Assembly: GCF_010093815.1 (NCBI RefSeq)
Contig: NW_022985559.1
Location: forward strand, 869,180 to 933,179
Source: Pseudovirgaria hyperparasitica
Taxonomy: Eukaryota > Ascomycota > Dothideomycetes > Acrospermales > Acrospermaceae
Length of the DNA stretch: 64,000 nucleotides
Direction: 5' to 3'
Under the pieces are notes generated by a model that worked only from the letters and a program-made list of their open reading frames with translations, had not been told where the DNA came from and ran no database searches. Within the stretch, counting starts at the first letter, position 1. Every line of letters begins with the position of its first letter. Positions 47,378 through 59,000 of the stretch are shown here, piece after piece. The position numbers and the translations under genes were made by a program.

Positions 47378-48754
47378 AGTGCATTAATTCTTCGCTTGTC
47401 CATCCTCAATCTAATTAATCATCCAGTTTCTAAGCCTGAGGGGGTGAGTGGACTCTCGTCTGTTGGCTTTTCCCCCCTTTCGAAGCAAAAAAACACAAAC
47501 ACGGCAACCCACCAGTAATATCTCATTCCAACCTGCATGCACTGCATGGCTTGGCCGTGGTCCTGTCATTCTCGCAGGCCCCATCCATTTCTTGCCTACA
47601 TACACACACACCGCACAATCTGCCCGTTTTCCCATACACAATTCGTGCCGGTGCGTGCGAACTGGCGGAGGACTTCACCCTCTTTTCACACTCACACTTG
47701 CCGGCCCAACGCGTTAGTGCCGGTGCCTACTGCTCCTCTCACCGTCACCACTCACACACTCTCTATCTCTCTGTCTGTCTCTCCCACCACCCTCTCGTGT
47801 TCTCGATGCAGGGCCAAGCTTTGATTAGAGGGACAATGGCTTTGTGTTCGTACCTGTTACCGCCATCACTGCCCTTCTCTGCTGCCAATCCATCCATCAT
47901 GAGCCACGGTCTGATGCGGGCCATGGCGTCAGGGCCTCCTCCCGCAAAACAAGGCTATGGTACAGTACCTTTTTCTCCTAAACTTACCGGCGGTCGACTG
48001 CGACTCTCTCTGGCTTGTTCTGTATATGCATTATTGCCGCAGTTGCTGCTGCTGCTCCCTCCTTGTGAGCGTCGGCGCGAGGGCCTGGAGTTTTCTTGGT
48101 GTGTGTCCTCGTATACAAGTACATAACCACGCTTCGCCCCCCGATTCGTGTGCCTCATGTTCATGCCTTTTGCTTTACACTACTACTCTGGCTCTGGCTC
48201 TGTTTAGCAGTTTGTAACGTCTTGAGAAGGCTCCTCCTCCTGTTGTCAATCTCCACCCAAATCGGTTCAGATCGCCTCGCTCAACAGAAAGCATTGCTAT
48301 ACTACCACTCGGACTATTTCTCGTGTCTTGGTCCTGAACCATCCTCCCACGCATTCATCAGTTCGTCATAAGCAGTGTGTTTGAGAGCAAATTACGCTTC
48401 TACCACCATTGCCCGCCTTGGTCAGTCACACATCCCATCACCAAGAGAAAGTGGAGCCTCTGGCTGTTCCTGTCCGTAAATCTTTCTCCCCTGTCCATCC
48501 CTGCGCCTTGACACTAAGCCAACACCTCGACACTATCCCCCCCTCGCCCCCTCCCCCCCTCGCTCCCCATCCCACCGCGGGCCCTTGTCGCTCGCTAGCC
48601 CCCATCGACCCAGCAATTGTCCCAAGAGCGCACGCACCCGAAGCCAGCATGACGGCTCTGTGCTTACACTGCATAGGAATATAATACTTTCCACTCTGCC
48701 CGCTGCGAGGCGTTGCTGATCTCAAACTACAATCGATCTGCTTAATCGTAAACA

Positions 48755-51191
48755 ATGGCGACGTACGCAGACTATCCTGCCACTATGCCTCCTCATGACT
48801 TCGACCTCTACCCTTCCCAAGACTCCTACGACATCTCCCAGCCCTATCTCCCTTCCGACTTTATCAACAACACTGCCTTTACCACATACGACTCTCAACC
48901 AACGACACATGCATACTCCAACCTTTCGCAATATACCTACCCGCTGCAAGGCCAACAGGTGAAGAACACCTTCCAGACACAAACACCCTCGGGCTCGCCT
49001 CACTCCCTGTCGCATTCCTTTGACATGCAACCTCCCAATCTTTCGGCATCGAGCGAATCTGGTGCATCCGTCTCTTCGTCTGCCATGGGATCACCGTCCT
49101 TGAATCACCAATATCAGGAAGCGTGGGGTCCTCTAGATCAAGGGCTTGCCATTGATCAGGGCATGTTGAAGGATAGCTTCTTGCCAGAAAGCTACAACCC
49201 TGCCTTGGACCTGGAATACGCTGGTCTTGTCGCTAATGACAAGCTATCAGGCTGTGTTGGTGAGTCGGAACACATTTCTTCGAGTACAGGCGGTCTCGTA
49301 TTTCCTTTTGTCCGTCGTCAGTTGCCTCTTGCGATGCCTTCAGTCGTCAGCAGTGGATCTCCTTCAAGTCAATCAACCATCATGTCCACACCATCTACAC
49401 TGAGTCGCGTGGACACGTCTCTTTATAACGTCTTCAAATCTCCTACTACTCCCGCGTCCGCCATGACACCAAGCACTGCACAGTCTCCATTTTATAGAAG
49501 AGAGTCGAGCCAGTTGTCCAAATCAATCCAGAGCCCAAGCAGACATCGGCCGCGTAGGAATTCACTTCTTTCGACTGAAGTGTTTCCTGACTCCCAACTG
49601 TCACAGCCTGCCAGCCTTTCTCCTTCATCTCCGCAGTCAATTGCTTCTCAGTTTTCTCAGTTCATACCGCCAATTGGCACATCTTGTCGGTTTCCATTTT
49701 CCAGTCAATATGCGTGCTTTTTGACTGCTTTGACGCATGGGACATGCAGTACTGACTGTAGATATAGATCCCACACTCATTCAACCCTTCCCGTCGCCAC
49801 TTCCATACGCCGCATCACCATACCCTGAATTCCGCACACCCCACTTTCCCTTTGTCGAGCAACCACCATCGCCCGCACCATCTCATAGCTCTTCCCGCAG
49901 TCAGCACACCGACTCGAGACGGTTCAAGAACTCTGGTAGCCAATCTCCATATCTACATACTGCACAGTTTCAGCCATACGGTGCATGGCATGGCGGCCGT
50001 CGACCATCCGTCTCTTCGATACACTCTCGACATTCCACACAAAGCCGTAGGAGTGGGAGCTACGAGCTGGACGAAGAGTCGCGTGAGAAAGGTCTCTGTC
50101 CCATTCCAGAGTGTGGTCGTGTCTTCAAGGACTTGAAGGCGCACATGCTCACTCACCAGAATGAGAGACCGGAGAAGTGTCCGATTGTCAACTGCGAGTA
50201 TCACCAGAAAGGTTTTGCTCGCAAGTATGACAAGAACCGACACACCTTGACGCACTACAAAGGGACCATGGTCTGTGGTTTCTGCCCTGGCTCAGGCTCG
50301 GCTGCCGAGAAGAGCTTCAACCGTGCAGATGTGTTCAAGCGACACTTGACGTCAGTCCATGGCGTTGAGCAGACCCCGCCCAACAGTCGCAAGAAGTCGC
50401 CGACCACGTCAAAGAAGTCCCACGCTGTTCTACAGAATGCTGCTGGTACTTGTTCGACTTGCAGCGTTACTTTTGTCAATGCACAAGAATTCTACGAGCA
50501 TCTCGACGACTGTGTCCTGCGCGTAGTGCAGCAAGCTGATCCCAGCGAGGCCATCAACCAAAAACTCCTCTCGTCTGTTGCAGATGACCAGGACGTCAAG
50601 GACACGATGGAACGCAACTATCTTCCCACCGACGACGTTATCGCACCTACATATGACGAGCAAAACGACGATGAGGATGACGACGAGGACGAAGACGAAG
50701 ACGCCACCTATGCATCGCGCACCACGCGCTCTGGCAAGGGCGGTCTCAAGTCGAAGAAAGACAATCAGCATTGACAATCAGCGGCCTCCCGGGGCGGCGT
50801 GGTGCAACAACCCACCAGCCAAGCCGGGGGAGCCCCCAGCAAGATCATGAAGCGCAGCCAACGCGCTGGCCTAACCTACTCCAAAGGAGGCGTCGCCATC
50901 TCCAGCGCCGGTCGCAAGAAGAAGAAGAACTATCCTCTCTCCTGGGGCTGTTCCATCGACAAGATGAAGATGAAGAAACGCGTCTTGTGCGTCTACGATG
51001 GCTCCCGTCGGCTATGGAAGGACGACATGATGCTCGACCAGGAGTTCGAGGTTCGCATCCCGATGCCGGACGGCCGGGGCTATGTTACAGACCTCGACGT
51101 CCAGACGCTGAATCGCGCCGATGCTCTACACGCAGCGACTGAAGAGGAGAAGGGCCCTTGGACGGAGAACACCAACATCTCTGGCCTATAA
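48755..51191 (+). CDS. C2H2 zinc-finger transcription factor with in-frame TGA before its C-terminal domain
   Basis: This is a nuclear regulator. Exon 1 is 48755-49703 (316 codons, Ser/Pro/Gln-rich, disordered). An intron of about 46-75 bp follows; the best pair is 49704-49761 or 49704-49749, since donors and acceptors there are ambiguous. Exon 2 carries three C2H2-type fingers: CPIPECGRVFKDLKAHMLTH, a second starting CPIVNCEYHQKGFARKYDKN, and a third starting CGFCPGSGSAAEKSF. A fourth, C2HC-like, motif starts CSTCSVTFVNAQEFYEH. An acidic run (about 50664-50703) and basic residues then lead to TGA at 50772. The same frame continues for 138 codons with a protein-like domain (GLTYSKGGVAI, NYPLSWGCSIDKMKMKKRV, YDGSRRLWKDDMMLDQEFEV, GYVTDLDVQTLNRADALH). 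A 48 bp GC-AG intron at 50734-50781 would remove the TGA and give about 776 aa. Without it the protein has about 653 aa. Confidence 0.85.
50734..50781 (+). other. Candidate GC-AG intron removing an in-frame TGA
   Basis: The 48 bp segment begins GCAAGG after CTCTG, has TTGAC near the end and closes with AATCAG. It is phase 1 on both sides, so removal keeps the frame and deletes the TGA at 50772-50774. A 39 bp alternative using GTCTCA at 50743 is also in frame but has a poor donor and is very short. Confidence 0.5.
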
Positions 51192-51594
51192 TCTGTGCCC
51201 TCGACACGGTCCTAAAACACATATATCTTCTCTACGTCGTTGTGCATTACCTACAAAACCCGCCTGTCCTTGACCCACCCCACACCATAGGACTTGTACT
51301 TCTACCTACCTCACGCCAATGCGAATCACTCCCAGGCATGGCCCTCCCAACCCAAAAAAAACTCACTTTTTTCTCCTCCATCATTCTATTACCCTTACTT
51401 CTCTTCGAATGGACATATTTTTTGACGATGAAAATGCATGAGCGATGTGTATGATGGGATCTTAATTCTGGGCGGGAGCTTGGACTAGTAAGCACCTGCA
51501 TGGTTCTTCTTTTTTTTAACTACAAAGTAGCGATACCATGACTTTATGTTTTTTTTTTTGATTATTGTTTTCGCTTTTTTTTCTTTCTTTTGGG

Positions 51595-51613
51595 GTGTGT
51601 GTGTGTGTGTGTG
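51595..51613. repeat. GT dinucleotide microsatellite
   Basis: An uninterrupted GT run of about nine units after a T-rich tract. Confidence 0.9.
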
Positions 51614-52300
51614 CGAATGGAAAGGACGGAACGTGCTGGTCGCGGATTTTGGTCGCGAGTACTTCGTTTTTAAAAGGCTGGCTGGCTGGGGATACACAAT
51701 ACATGCATACATACGTTGTTTGGGCTTGCTTGCTTGTGTTGCGGTGTGAAGCTGTGATGCTGTGAACTGATACTGTAATGTGCTGTGCCTTTTCGTGTTT
51801 TGTCGGCTGTTGAATGTCGTTGTTGTCCACAGCCCTCTTCTCCCTTGCTTGCTGTTTGTTTCCAACGCATTTCTCTGTGTATGTGTATGTTGTATGTGCC
51901 GCATGCACGCACGCACGGCGGTACGGCGCGAACACGGCTGTCCATACCATACCTGATTAACTACCATATCTAACCACCATACCATACCAGCCTTGTCGCA
52001 ATGCTATGCTATGCTGTGCTATTTTATGTTATGTTATGCAGTGGCTATCCCTATTCTCGTCTCGCCTGTCTCGTCGTCGTCGCCTTTTATGTTGTTGGTC
52101 CTGGTCATCTGCCCCCTTGCTTGCTTGCGTGCGTCTAGAGTATCTTCCTGCTGTGCCTCTAGGTAGAGAAAATCACGCGTGCTGTATGTGTATATGTATG
52201 TATGGGTATATGTCTATATATATATGCGATGGCTGTAGTGATTCGCTTGCTTTCACGGCATGTGTGTATGGATACGTATATATGTGTGTATGGATATATT

Positions 52301-52392
52301 TCTATGTATGTTTGTCTATGTATGTGTGTCTATGTATGTGTGTCTATGTATGTGTGTCTATGTATGTGTGTCTATGTATGTGTGTCTATGTG
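52301..52392. repeat. 14 bp minisatellite
   Basis: About six tandem copies of TCTATGTATGTGTG. The first has one mismatch, the next five are exact, and a partial copy follows. Because 14 is not a multiple of three, all three + frames read the same Tyr/Met/Cys/Val repeat in turn. Confidence 0.9.
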
Positions 52393-52416
52393 CTTTATAT
52401 GTTTTCTATGAGTGCC

Positions 52417-52439
52417 TCGTCGTCGTCGTCGTCGTCGTC
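52417..52439. repeat. CGT trinucleotide microsatellite
   Basis: About seven tandem CGT units, followed by CATCGTG. Confidence 0.9.
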
Positions 52440-52506
52440 ATCGTGCTTGTAGATGGCAAAGTGCTGGTCTTCTATTTCTCTATCTAATCCCATAGCGCAT
52501 CAAATC

Positions 52507-52542
52507 AAGAACAGGAACAAGAACAAGAACAAGAACATGAAC
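52507..52542. repeat. AAGAAC hexanucleotide repeat
   Basis: About five to six copies of AAGAAC with minor variation. Confidence 0.8.
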
Positions 52543-52605
52543 AAAACAGAACCAGACCACCACCCGCACAAAGCGCACTGCGATATCTACGGATGGACAC
52601 CGGGG

Positions 52606-52630
52606 GCTCAGTGCTCAGTGCTCAGTGCTC
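52606..52630. repeat. GCTCAGT heptanucleotide repeat
   Basis: Three exact GCTCAGT units and a partial fourth. Confidence 0.8.
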
Positions 52631-52646
52631 GGTGGCCCGGCTGCTT

Positions 52647-52667
52647 GGGTCTTGGGTTTGGGTTGGG
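52647..52667 (+). other. Potential G-quadruplex motif
   Basis: Four GGG runs separated by loops of 4, 3 and 2 bases satisfy the usual G3-loop(1-7) rule. Two more GGG runs follow by 52683. Confidence 0.6.
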
Positions 52668-54674
52668 TTCAACTGGGTTGGGGAATGGAAAGGGTAGGCT
52701 AGGCTGGGTTAGCGCTAGGATTTAAGCGCTAGGCCGGAGTAGGCTGGATGAGGGTAGGGAGGGTCAGGCTAGAGAAGGGTAGAGACTAATAGAGAGGGAG
52801 ATCGCATCGCGGCGCTAGCTTGGATTGGACTGGACTTGACTTGGTTGGTTTGGACTAGCTTGGGATATATAGTATCGAGCTAGCATCTCGCTGCCTGGAT
52901 AGATGTCAGTCTAGGGAGGTAACAGAGCAGAACAGGACAGAACAGGGTGATGCCATGCCATAGAAGACTACGCTAACGCACCGATCGCACCGATCTGGTT
53001 GTTCCAGTAGCCGGGATAACGACACCTTGCAGTCAGTACTTACACCGGCCGGAGTGACTAGACGGATGTGGATTCTCTGCTTTGTTTCTTTGCTATGTAT
53101 GTAGGTGAGGGGTTGATGCCTTGCCTTGGGGCGCGGATCGTTCTGGGTGTGAGTTTGGACGTGGGTGTGCGTGTGGGTGTAGGTGTAGAGGGGCATGGGC
53201 ATCCTACTATTCCCGGGGTGGACTAGGGGCGGTGAGGGACACCGCTATGGACATATCTACATACAGAGTAACAGAGACACGCGGCTCATGGTTGCTTTTT
53301 CCGTCGCGAAGACGGATCATATGCGTAGTATGCGTGAAATGTGTAGGGTCTATGGTTGCATGTATGCGAGTGAGTGTATGTATGTTGCACAGCATTTTAA
53401 CAGTTTTGATTAAGAGGCTTGGGAATTTGCCTGACGGGCTTGGAGAATCAGGCCATTATGGCGTGGTTTTTGTTTGTGGGTTGGATGTGTATGTGTGGTA
53501 TGTTTGTTATCCAAGGAAGTAGTTCTAGACTTTTTCACCTATTGCCATAATAATCAACACCGATACGATGCGATTGATGGATTGGAGCATCTTTCGTCTG
53601 ATCTGCCTAGACTGACTTTCTCTCTTTCCGTGGGTCGACGGTCGAGGTCGGACAGACAGCCAGGTCACGTTTTTCTTCTTCCATCTTCCCTTGATTCTCT
53701 GGTTCTACACTTACTAAACTAACCAACAAGCCATGGCGCGCGCGTCCGCTACCGGGTTCCTGTTTAGGACGGCCCACTCGGAGATTTTCCTTGGGTGGGC
53801 GCGGCGGAGGGGGGGAAACTTATTTAGTTTTCTTGAGGAGGCTTGCATCGTTTCGCTATGGAGATACTAGATGCTGCTCGCTCTTTGTTTGTTGCTCACA
53901 TGCTGCTGCAGAGATTGTGAGAAGGAGGGGAACGGATGAGAGTCGTGTGTGTTTGTTTCTAGATTGGGGCGCGTGATGTGTGTTCGTGTTGTGTCGGGAG
54001 ATGCCATGCCATGCCAGGCCAGACCAGATTCAAGCTTCCGCCATGGACGGGAAGGTGAAGATCTGGAGCCCGTGAAAGTTGTGGATGATGCCGAAAGTGT
54101 GGCGTTCTAAGCAGAATGAGACGACGATGCTGGATGGTTCATTGATGGTGATGATGCTTCATTCGGGCTGCTTCCTCGGAGTAGCTACCGACCTCCTGAT
54201 TATGAGGTGGGCTTCTTCGCCCCGCACACAACCATCATTAACCAGAATACCCAGATTACCCATCCCGTCGCACAGAGTATCCAGTACAATATCTACATTC
54301 GGCGGCGGCATTGTTTCGTTCTTCAAGTCAATATCCGCCATGGAAAAAATCTTTCCGAGCGAACTATCGTTATGGTCATGGTTATCGATTGGGGCGGTTT
54401 TCCAACCTATACGATCGATGCGCTGTCATATCGTTCTGTTCATTCTGTTGGCGCTTTTCCGGTTTCGCGCCTTTGTTCGGCTGTTCTGGTCTTGTCACGG
54501 CGATGATTCAGAATTACTCGCTCCTCATCCTCCTCCTCCACACATCTCCACCTCCACTTCCACCACCACTGCTGCCGCTGGCATTGCCTGCATCCAGTAT
54601 ATTCGTGCATTGTTTGCACTGCCCTGGCGCACTCGGCCTCGCCGCCGCCGCGTGCTGCTGACTCTGCGCATGGC

Positions 54675-54696
54675 GGATGGATGGATGGATGGATGA
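54675..54696. repeat. ATGG tetranucleotide microsatellite
   Basis: Five tandem GGAT/ATGG units. Confidence 0.85.
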
Positions 54697-55243
54697 CTTG
54701 GCTCTCAAGCCTCGTACCTACAATACCACCTACCTCCATACCTCCCTCCATTCCCTGCATAACATGCTATCCTGTCGTATCCCATCCCATCTGCATCCCA
54801 TCCCATGCCCTTACCTCACCTCGCATCACCGCGCCTCGCCTCGCCCAAACCCGTCCGACAATTACAAAATCCTCTTACCCTATAACTCGATGCCTCGCAT
54901 TCCCATGCCTTGCCTTGCCATACCATGCCCTCCTCCTCCTCCTTCATCCATACCCCCACTCTCCTCCACTACCCCTTCTCCACGCCCCCATCCCTGCCCC
55001 GACCACAACCACAACCACACCCCCGGTGGGTGCATCGTCCTCGCTAACCCATGCCAAGTCCCCCTCGCACGGTCCGCTCGTCTACATGCCCCCTTCCCTG
55101 CGCTCTGCCTCTTTTCGGGGCCTGCGGGCCTGGTCTAGCCTCCTCGAATGGGGATGCGGCTCTGCTGGGGAGGGATAGTAGGGTTGAGGGGGGTTATGCC
55201 GGTGGTAGGTGCTGGTAATGGTCTGGTCTCCTCGGGCGGGCGG

Positions 55244-55265
55244 GCTTGCTTGCTTGCTTGCTTGC
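55244..55265. repeat. CTTG tetranucleotide microsatellite
   Basis: Five tandem GCTT/CTTG units. Confidence 0.85.
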
Positions 55266-55394
55266 AGGCATGGATGTTGGCGAGCGCCGTGGAGTTGGGA
55301 TTTGCTCTATACCTTTCCTTGCCAGGCTTGCCTTACCTTTCTTACCTGGTCCTGGCCTTGTCTTGCCTTGCCTGCCGGTGACCTGGATTGATGG

Positions 55395-55422
55395 ATGAGA
55401 TGAGATGAGATGAGATGAGATG
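55395..55422. repeat. ATGAG pentanucleotide microsatellite
   Basis: About five tandem ATGAG units, followed by degenerate GGAT copies. Confidence 0.85.
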
Positions 55423-55467
55423 GATAGGATGGGATGGATCCATAGACGGGGATTGAAACACCACGCA

Positions 55468-55487
55468 CGCGCGCGCCGGCGCGCGCG
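55468..55487. repeat. 20 bp perfect CG-alternating palindrome
   Basis: Perfect inverted repeat of alternating C and G centred on CCGG, with potential to form Z-DNA or a cruciform. Confidence 0.8.
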
Positions 55488-56899
55488 GTGGGCTTTTCCT
55501 TTGTGCGAGGGAATACGTGTGTGCAAGGCTGGCCTGGGCTGGCTGGTTGATTGGTTGGGAGGCTTTAGAAGGGGTGATGGGGTGTTTCTATATTAGGCTC
55601 TTCTGTATTATTAGATCTTTTCGCGCACTTCTCTCGGTGCGGCGGTTGGGTCCTGGTGTGGTGGTGAGAGGCTCTGTTTGCACACTCCTCCCCTGCCAGA
55701 CGTACAGTACTAGCACTGCTAGAACTGCCTACCAGAACTCCCCAAACTGCATCGTCGCACGCACGCATAGAATAAGTATAGAACATCTAGTATCAGGCGT
55801 TGTGACGTGTTATGTCACTGATATTACGATGATGGTGATTCGGCGGATGCGTTCTCGACCGCTGCGGCGGCACTCTGGTTGTGCCGGTGTGTGCAGTGCG
55901 CGGTGGCTTCGATACGAGGTCGGACTATATTCCGTTTGACGTGGCTGCAGTACCGCGAGGGGGAGGGGGGGGTAAGAAACGGGGTGTTGGCGGGCGGGTT
56001 TATTTGTTTGTGTTCTGGCTTGGTTCTGGTTTGTGGTATATAGTCTGGGTGTGAGTTTGGGGGGAGGGGGTCGATGCGATAAGGAGGGTCTGGGTCGTTG
56101 AGAGGTGGAGGGTTGTGTGTGTATATTTGTGTGTGTATATTTGTGGGTGGATACGAGATGTGTGTTTCTTCTGGAGTTTTAGGTAAAAGGTATGGCAGGA
56201 TGGACATACATCCATACGTCCTTTTGTCGAATGGCTGCGCTTTGCAGGATACGACTGGCTCTCGTATGATTGCTTCTTGTTATGGTCATTTAGCACGTCT
56301 CGGACTCTGAGCATGCTTAATTCGTAGCTGTTTTACTGCTCTTCAACTGCTGCTTGTGGTACCTTGTTGGGTTTATTAATTCTATTTCTGAACTGTGGTG
56401 CCTTGCAGCTCTTTATATTTGTGGTTCATATACCCAATGAGAGCTAGTAAGGAGACTAACTATAGCAACGATACACACACGCTGTTTCACCCTAGAGAGG
56501 TCGTAAGTAAGTTGCGAAGAGCATATGGAAGAGACTCGACATTGACCGTCATAAGACAATATATGTACGTACTCTGTTCGAGAGACATGTACATAGAAGT
56601 AACGTTCAGGAGTAGTAAAATGCCGAGGTCTATCTGTTATATCAGGCAAGCAGCAAGGTTTTGCTGGTGTCGTACACTTTAGGATACTATGGACACTTAA
56701 ATGCACCCTTTAAAGCGTCGTTGTAGCTAAGGACTTGTTTGATATAGGGGAAGAAGGTGAAGTCATGTACATCTGCCTCTGCGTGGTACTAAAATAGTTA
56801 AGTGATAGTCATGCAGAAACCTTATGCTTCTTGGATAGATCACTCACGAAGTAAGCTCACCATTCCTTCACAACTGCCGTGGAACCTCTGGTCTTTCAG

Positions 56900-59000
56900 T
56901 CATGTCCATGTGTGAGAATTGACGTCATCGCTTCGTTGAATGTGTCTCGTTGTCTATGATGAAGACTTCACTGGCCTCTTAGGACTCGAATCAAGCATGT
57001 GCTGCGTACACAGTATAGACTGGATGATACTGGGCACGAGAAATGTACTGTTTGTATGCTTGATAGTGGAAGTTATTCCCGTATGTCAGTACATTACTAT
57101 GTATATATCTAGCTAGGTTCAGAGTACTTAAATCTTGTCACGCACCAGCAAGGTCAAGGGCTTTACATCTAACGTTCCCCTAAGCACTCGACGTTCTACC
57201 TAGTACGCTCTATGCTAGCAGACTCTATACTAGGACAGGATGTACAGAATATGGGCCTCGCACGAAGCATCTAGGTACGACACCTCCGGATCCTCTACTT
57301 TCATAGCGAGCTAGTTATCGCTCTCCTTCATTAAAACAATTGTAATAAGAATATAACTACATGATTATATTAGCGAGCGTGCATGAGCGCATATAGACTT
57401 AACGAAACCTAGATTGGTACAATACAAACGTTAGGAGCAATACAGATAGTAATGTCTATAAATCAGAAGTCATGGTCAGGTCCTACACGATAGATAGGTG
57501 ATACGTCAAGATTAAATTGAAAATCTGGTACTAGCCATAGGTCTATCATACTAATGCCGAGTTCTTATAACAATTTCCTCAATTTGAAAGTTGATAGCTC
57601 TATGCAATACTAGCGTGCTATCACGAGCATATTTAATTGTAGTCACTAGAAGCTGCCATTTTCGGTCATAGAGTGATTTAAATTTATGATTACGTTATTC
57701 GGAAGACGATAGTCAATCATAAGCCGGATGCTTCCGATATAGTTTGACCATGAGCACACCAGCATATATGTCCGATAAGCGGCAGTGATACAAGCAGCGG
57801 ATAGTGATATACTATATCCTAGAGTTTTCAAGTTACCATCTCCGGGAATGTAAAACTAGACGGTTTAAGTATGGACTTTGTATCCTTGTTGGGGCTACAC
57901 AATAGACGGTAAACTATGCAAATAGGATTACTACCGATAACGCATGATGTTATGATATATGTACCATTAGATTTAAACTCTCTAGACATCACTTTAACAT
58001 TAGTCTAGCTCATGGTACCAACTATACCGATACTCGAGACACGAATGACAGATGCTATGGTATGACGATTCCCCTGTATATCTAACAGGAATACGATAGT
58101 AATACTCGTAACATCGTGAGTAAGTCCCGTGGTTATAGACGAAAATATAATATTATCTAAAAGTCTTCTATTAATGGTTATTCCTATGATAGAGATAGTA
58201 AAAGTTATATAACCTATTTCAATAGAATAGGTATCAATAATTGTAGAACTCTGCTATAAAAAATGTAGCTAGACCTGAATACTATTATACAAGGCTATAT
58301 ACTAGATCGAAGCGCTGCCTGTGGAAGTACTTAGTATCCCTCAGGCATCTACACTAATAGTATACTATAGTATGACTTCTACCAAGGAGTAGGTAGTAGG
58401 AAGCAGGACTCTAAAGACGTCGCGTTTAATAACGTTAGGCTAGATTTGAACCTAAAATTCAGTCTAAAGCAGGTAGACAGTGTATATAAGCTTAGATTAC
58501 AACATAGACGCTAATTAGAATGTCTGTAGAAAATTTACAAACAACGATGAGAATATTATGCTATACCATCTACGTAAAGTCATACATTACATGGACAGGT
58601 ACTTATAGAGGAGTAGCCTTATCTATATAGAGCCATCTAGATATATAGAGAGAGATAGAGAGAGACAAAGAGACTTCTACTAGGTATAGTACTATCTAAT
58701 ACTAGATAGCATGACTATCACTTCTTTATACTACATACTTTCCTTAGCTATATTCTAGTCATTCTCTATACTCTATTTCCACCCTAGGACTTTAAACTCC
58801 TGGCGTCCACCCTCTATGTATAACCGTTCCTCCTTTCGGGTAGTATAATATAATATAAAGGGTGATATGATTTAGGACGGCATGGAACTACTATATAAGA
58901 AGACTAGCACTGTGATGCTATCATTGAATCTAATACATACTTCTTGAAGCTTACAGACAAGAGATATGCCTCTTTAAATACTTGAATGACTCCTTTCTAC
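56900..59000. repeat. TA-rich degenerate region (RIP-like relic)
   Basis: About 2 kb of low-GC DNA full of TATA, CTATA and CTAG words, with stops in every frame. No coding remnant, terminal repeat or target duplication could be identified with confidence. A degraded transposable element is the likeliest origin. Confidence 0.5.

Larger units (their letters stand above)
42215..48754. other. 6.5 kb gene-poor region upstream of the C2H2 regulator
   Basis: No recognisable gene was found. 42215-45500 has unremarkable composition with scattered frames, the longest open from 44158 to 44961 (+). From about 45600 on, microsatellites, G- or C-runs and long pyrimidine tracts dominate. 47440-48740 is strongly C/T-rich on the + strand and probably holds the promoter and a long leader with many upstream ATGs for the C2H2 gene at 48755. 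A noncoding transcript is possible. Confidence 0.5.

Noticed and set aside
50743-50781. 39 bp GT-AG intron as the way to remove the TGA
   Set aside because: It keeps the frame, but the donor GTCTCA is poor and 39 bp is below the usual minimum. The 48 bp GC-AG choice fits better, though neither is proven.
52006-52487. Overlapping Tyr/Val/Cys/Met-rich frames
   Set aside because: They are translations of the 14 bp minisatellite and CGT repeat in all frames, not genes.
54079-54696. 205-codon frame in the skewed region
   Set aside because: It overlaps other open frames on both strands, has repeat-driven composition and shows no domain.
58068-58340. Minus-strand words resembling LINE reverse transcriptase motifs (LLDIQG, LPQ)
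   Set aside because: They occur in the wrong order for a LINE, with stops between them and no catalytic aspartate block, so the element class cannot be assigned.
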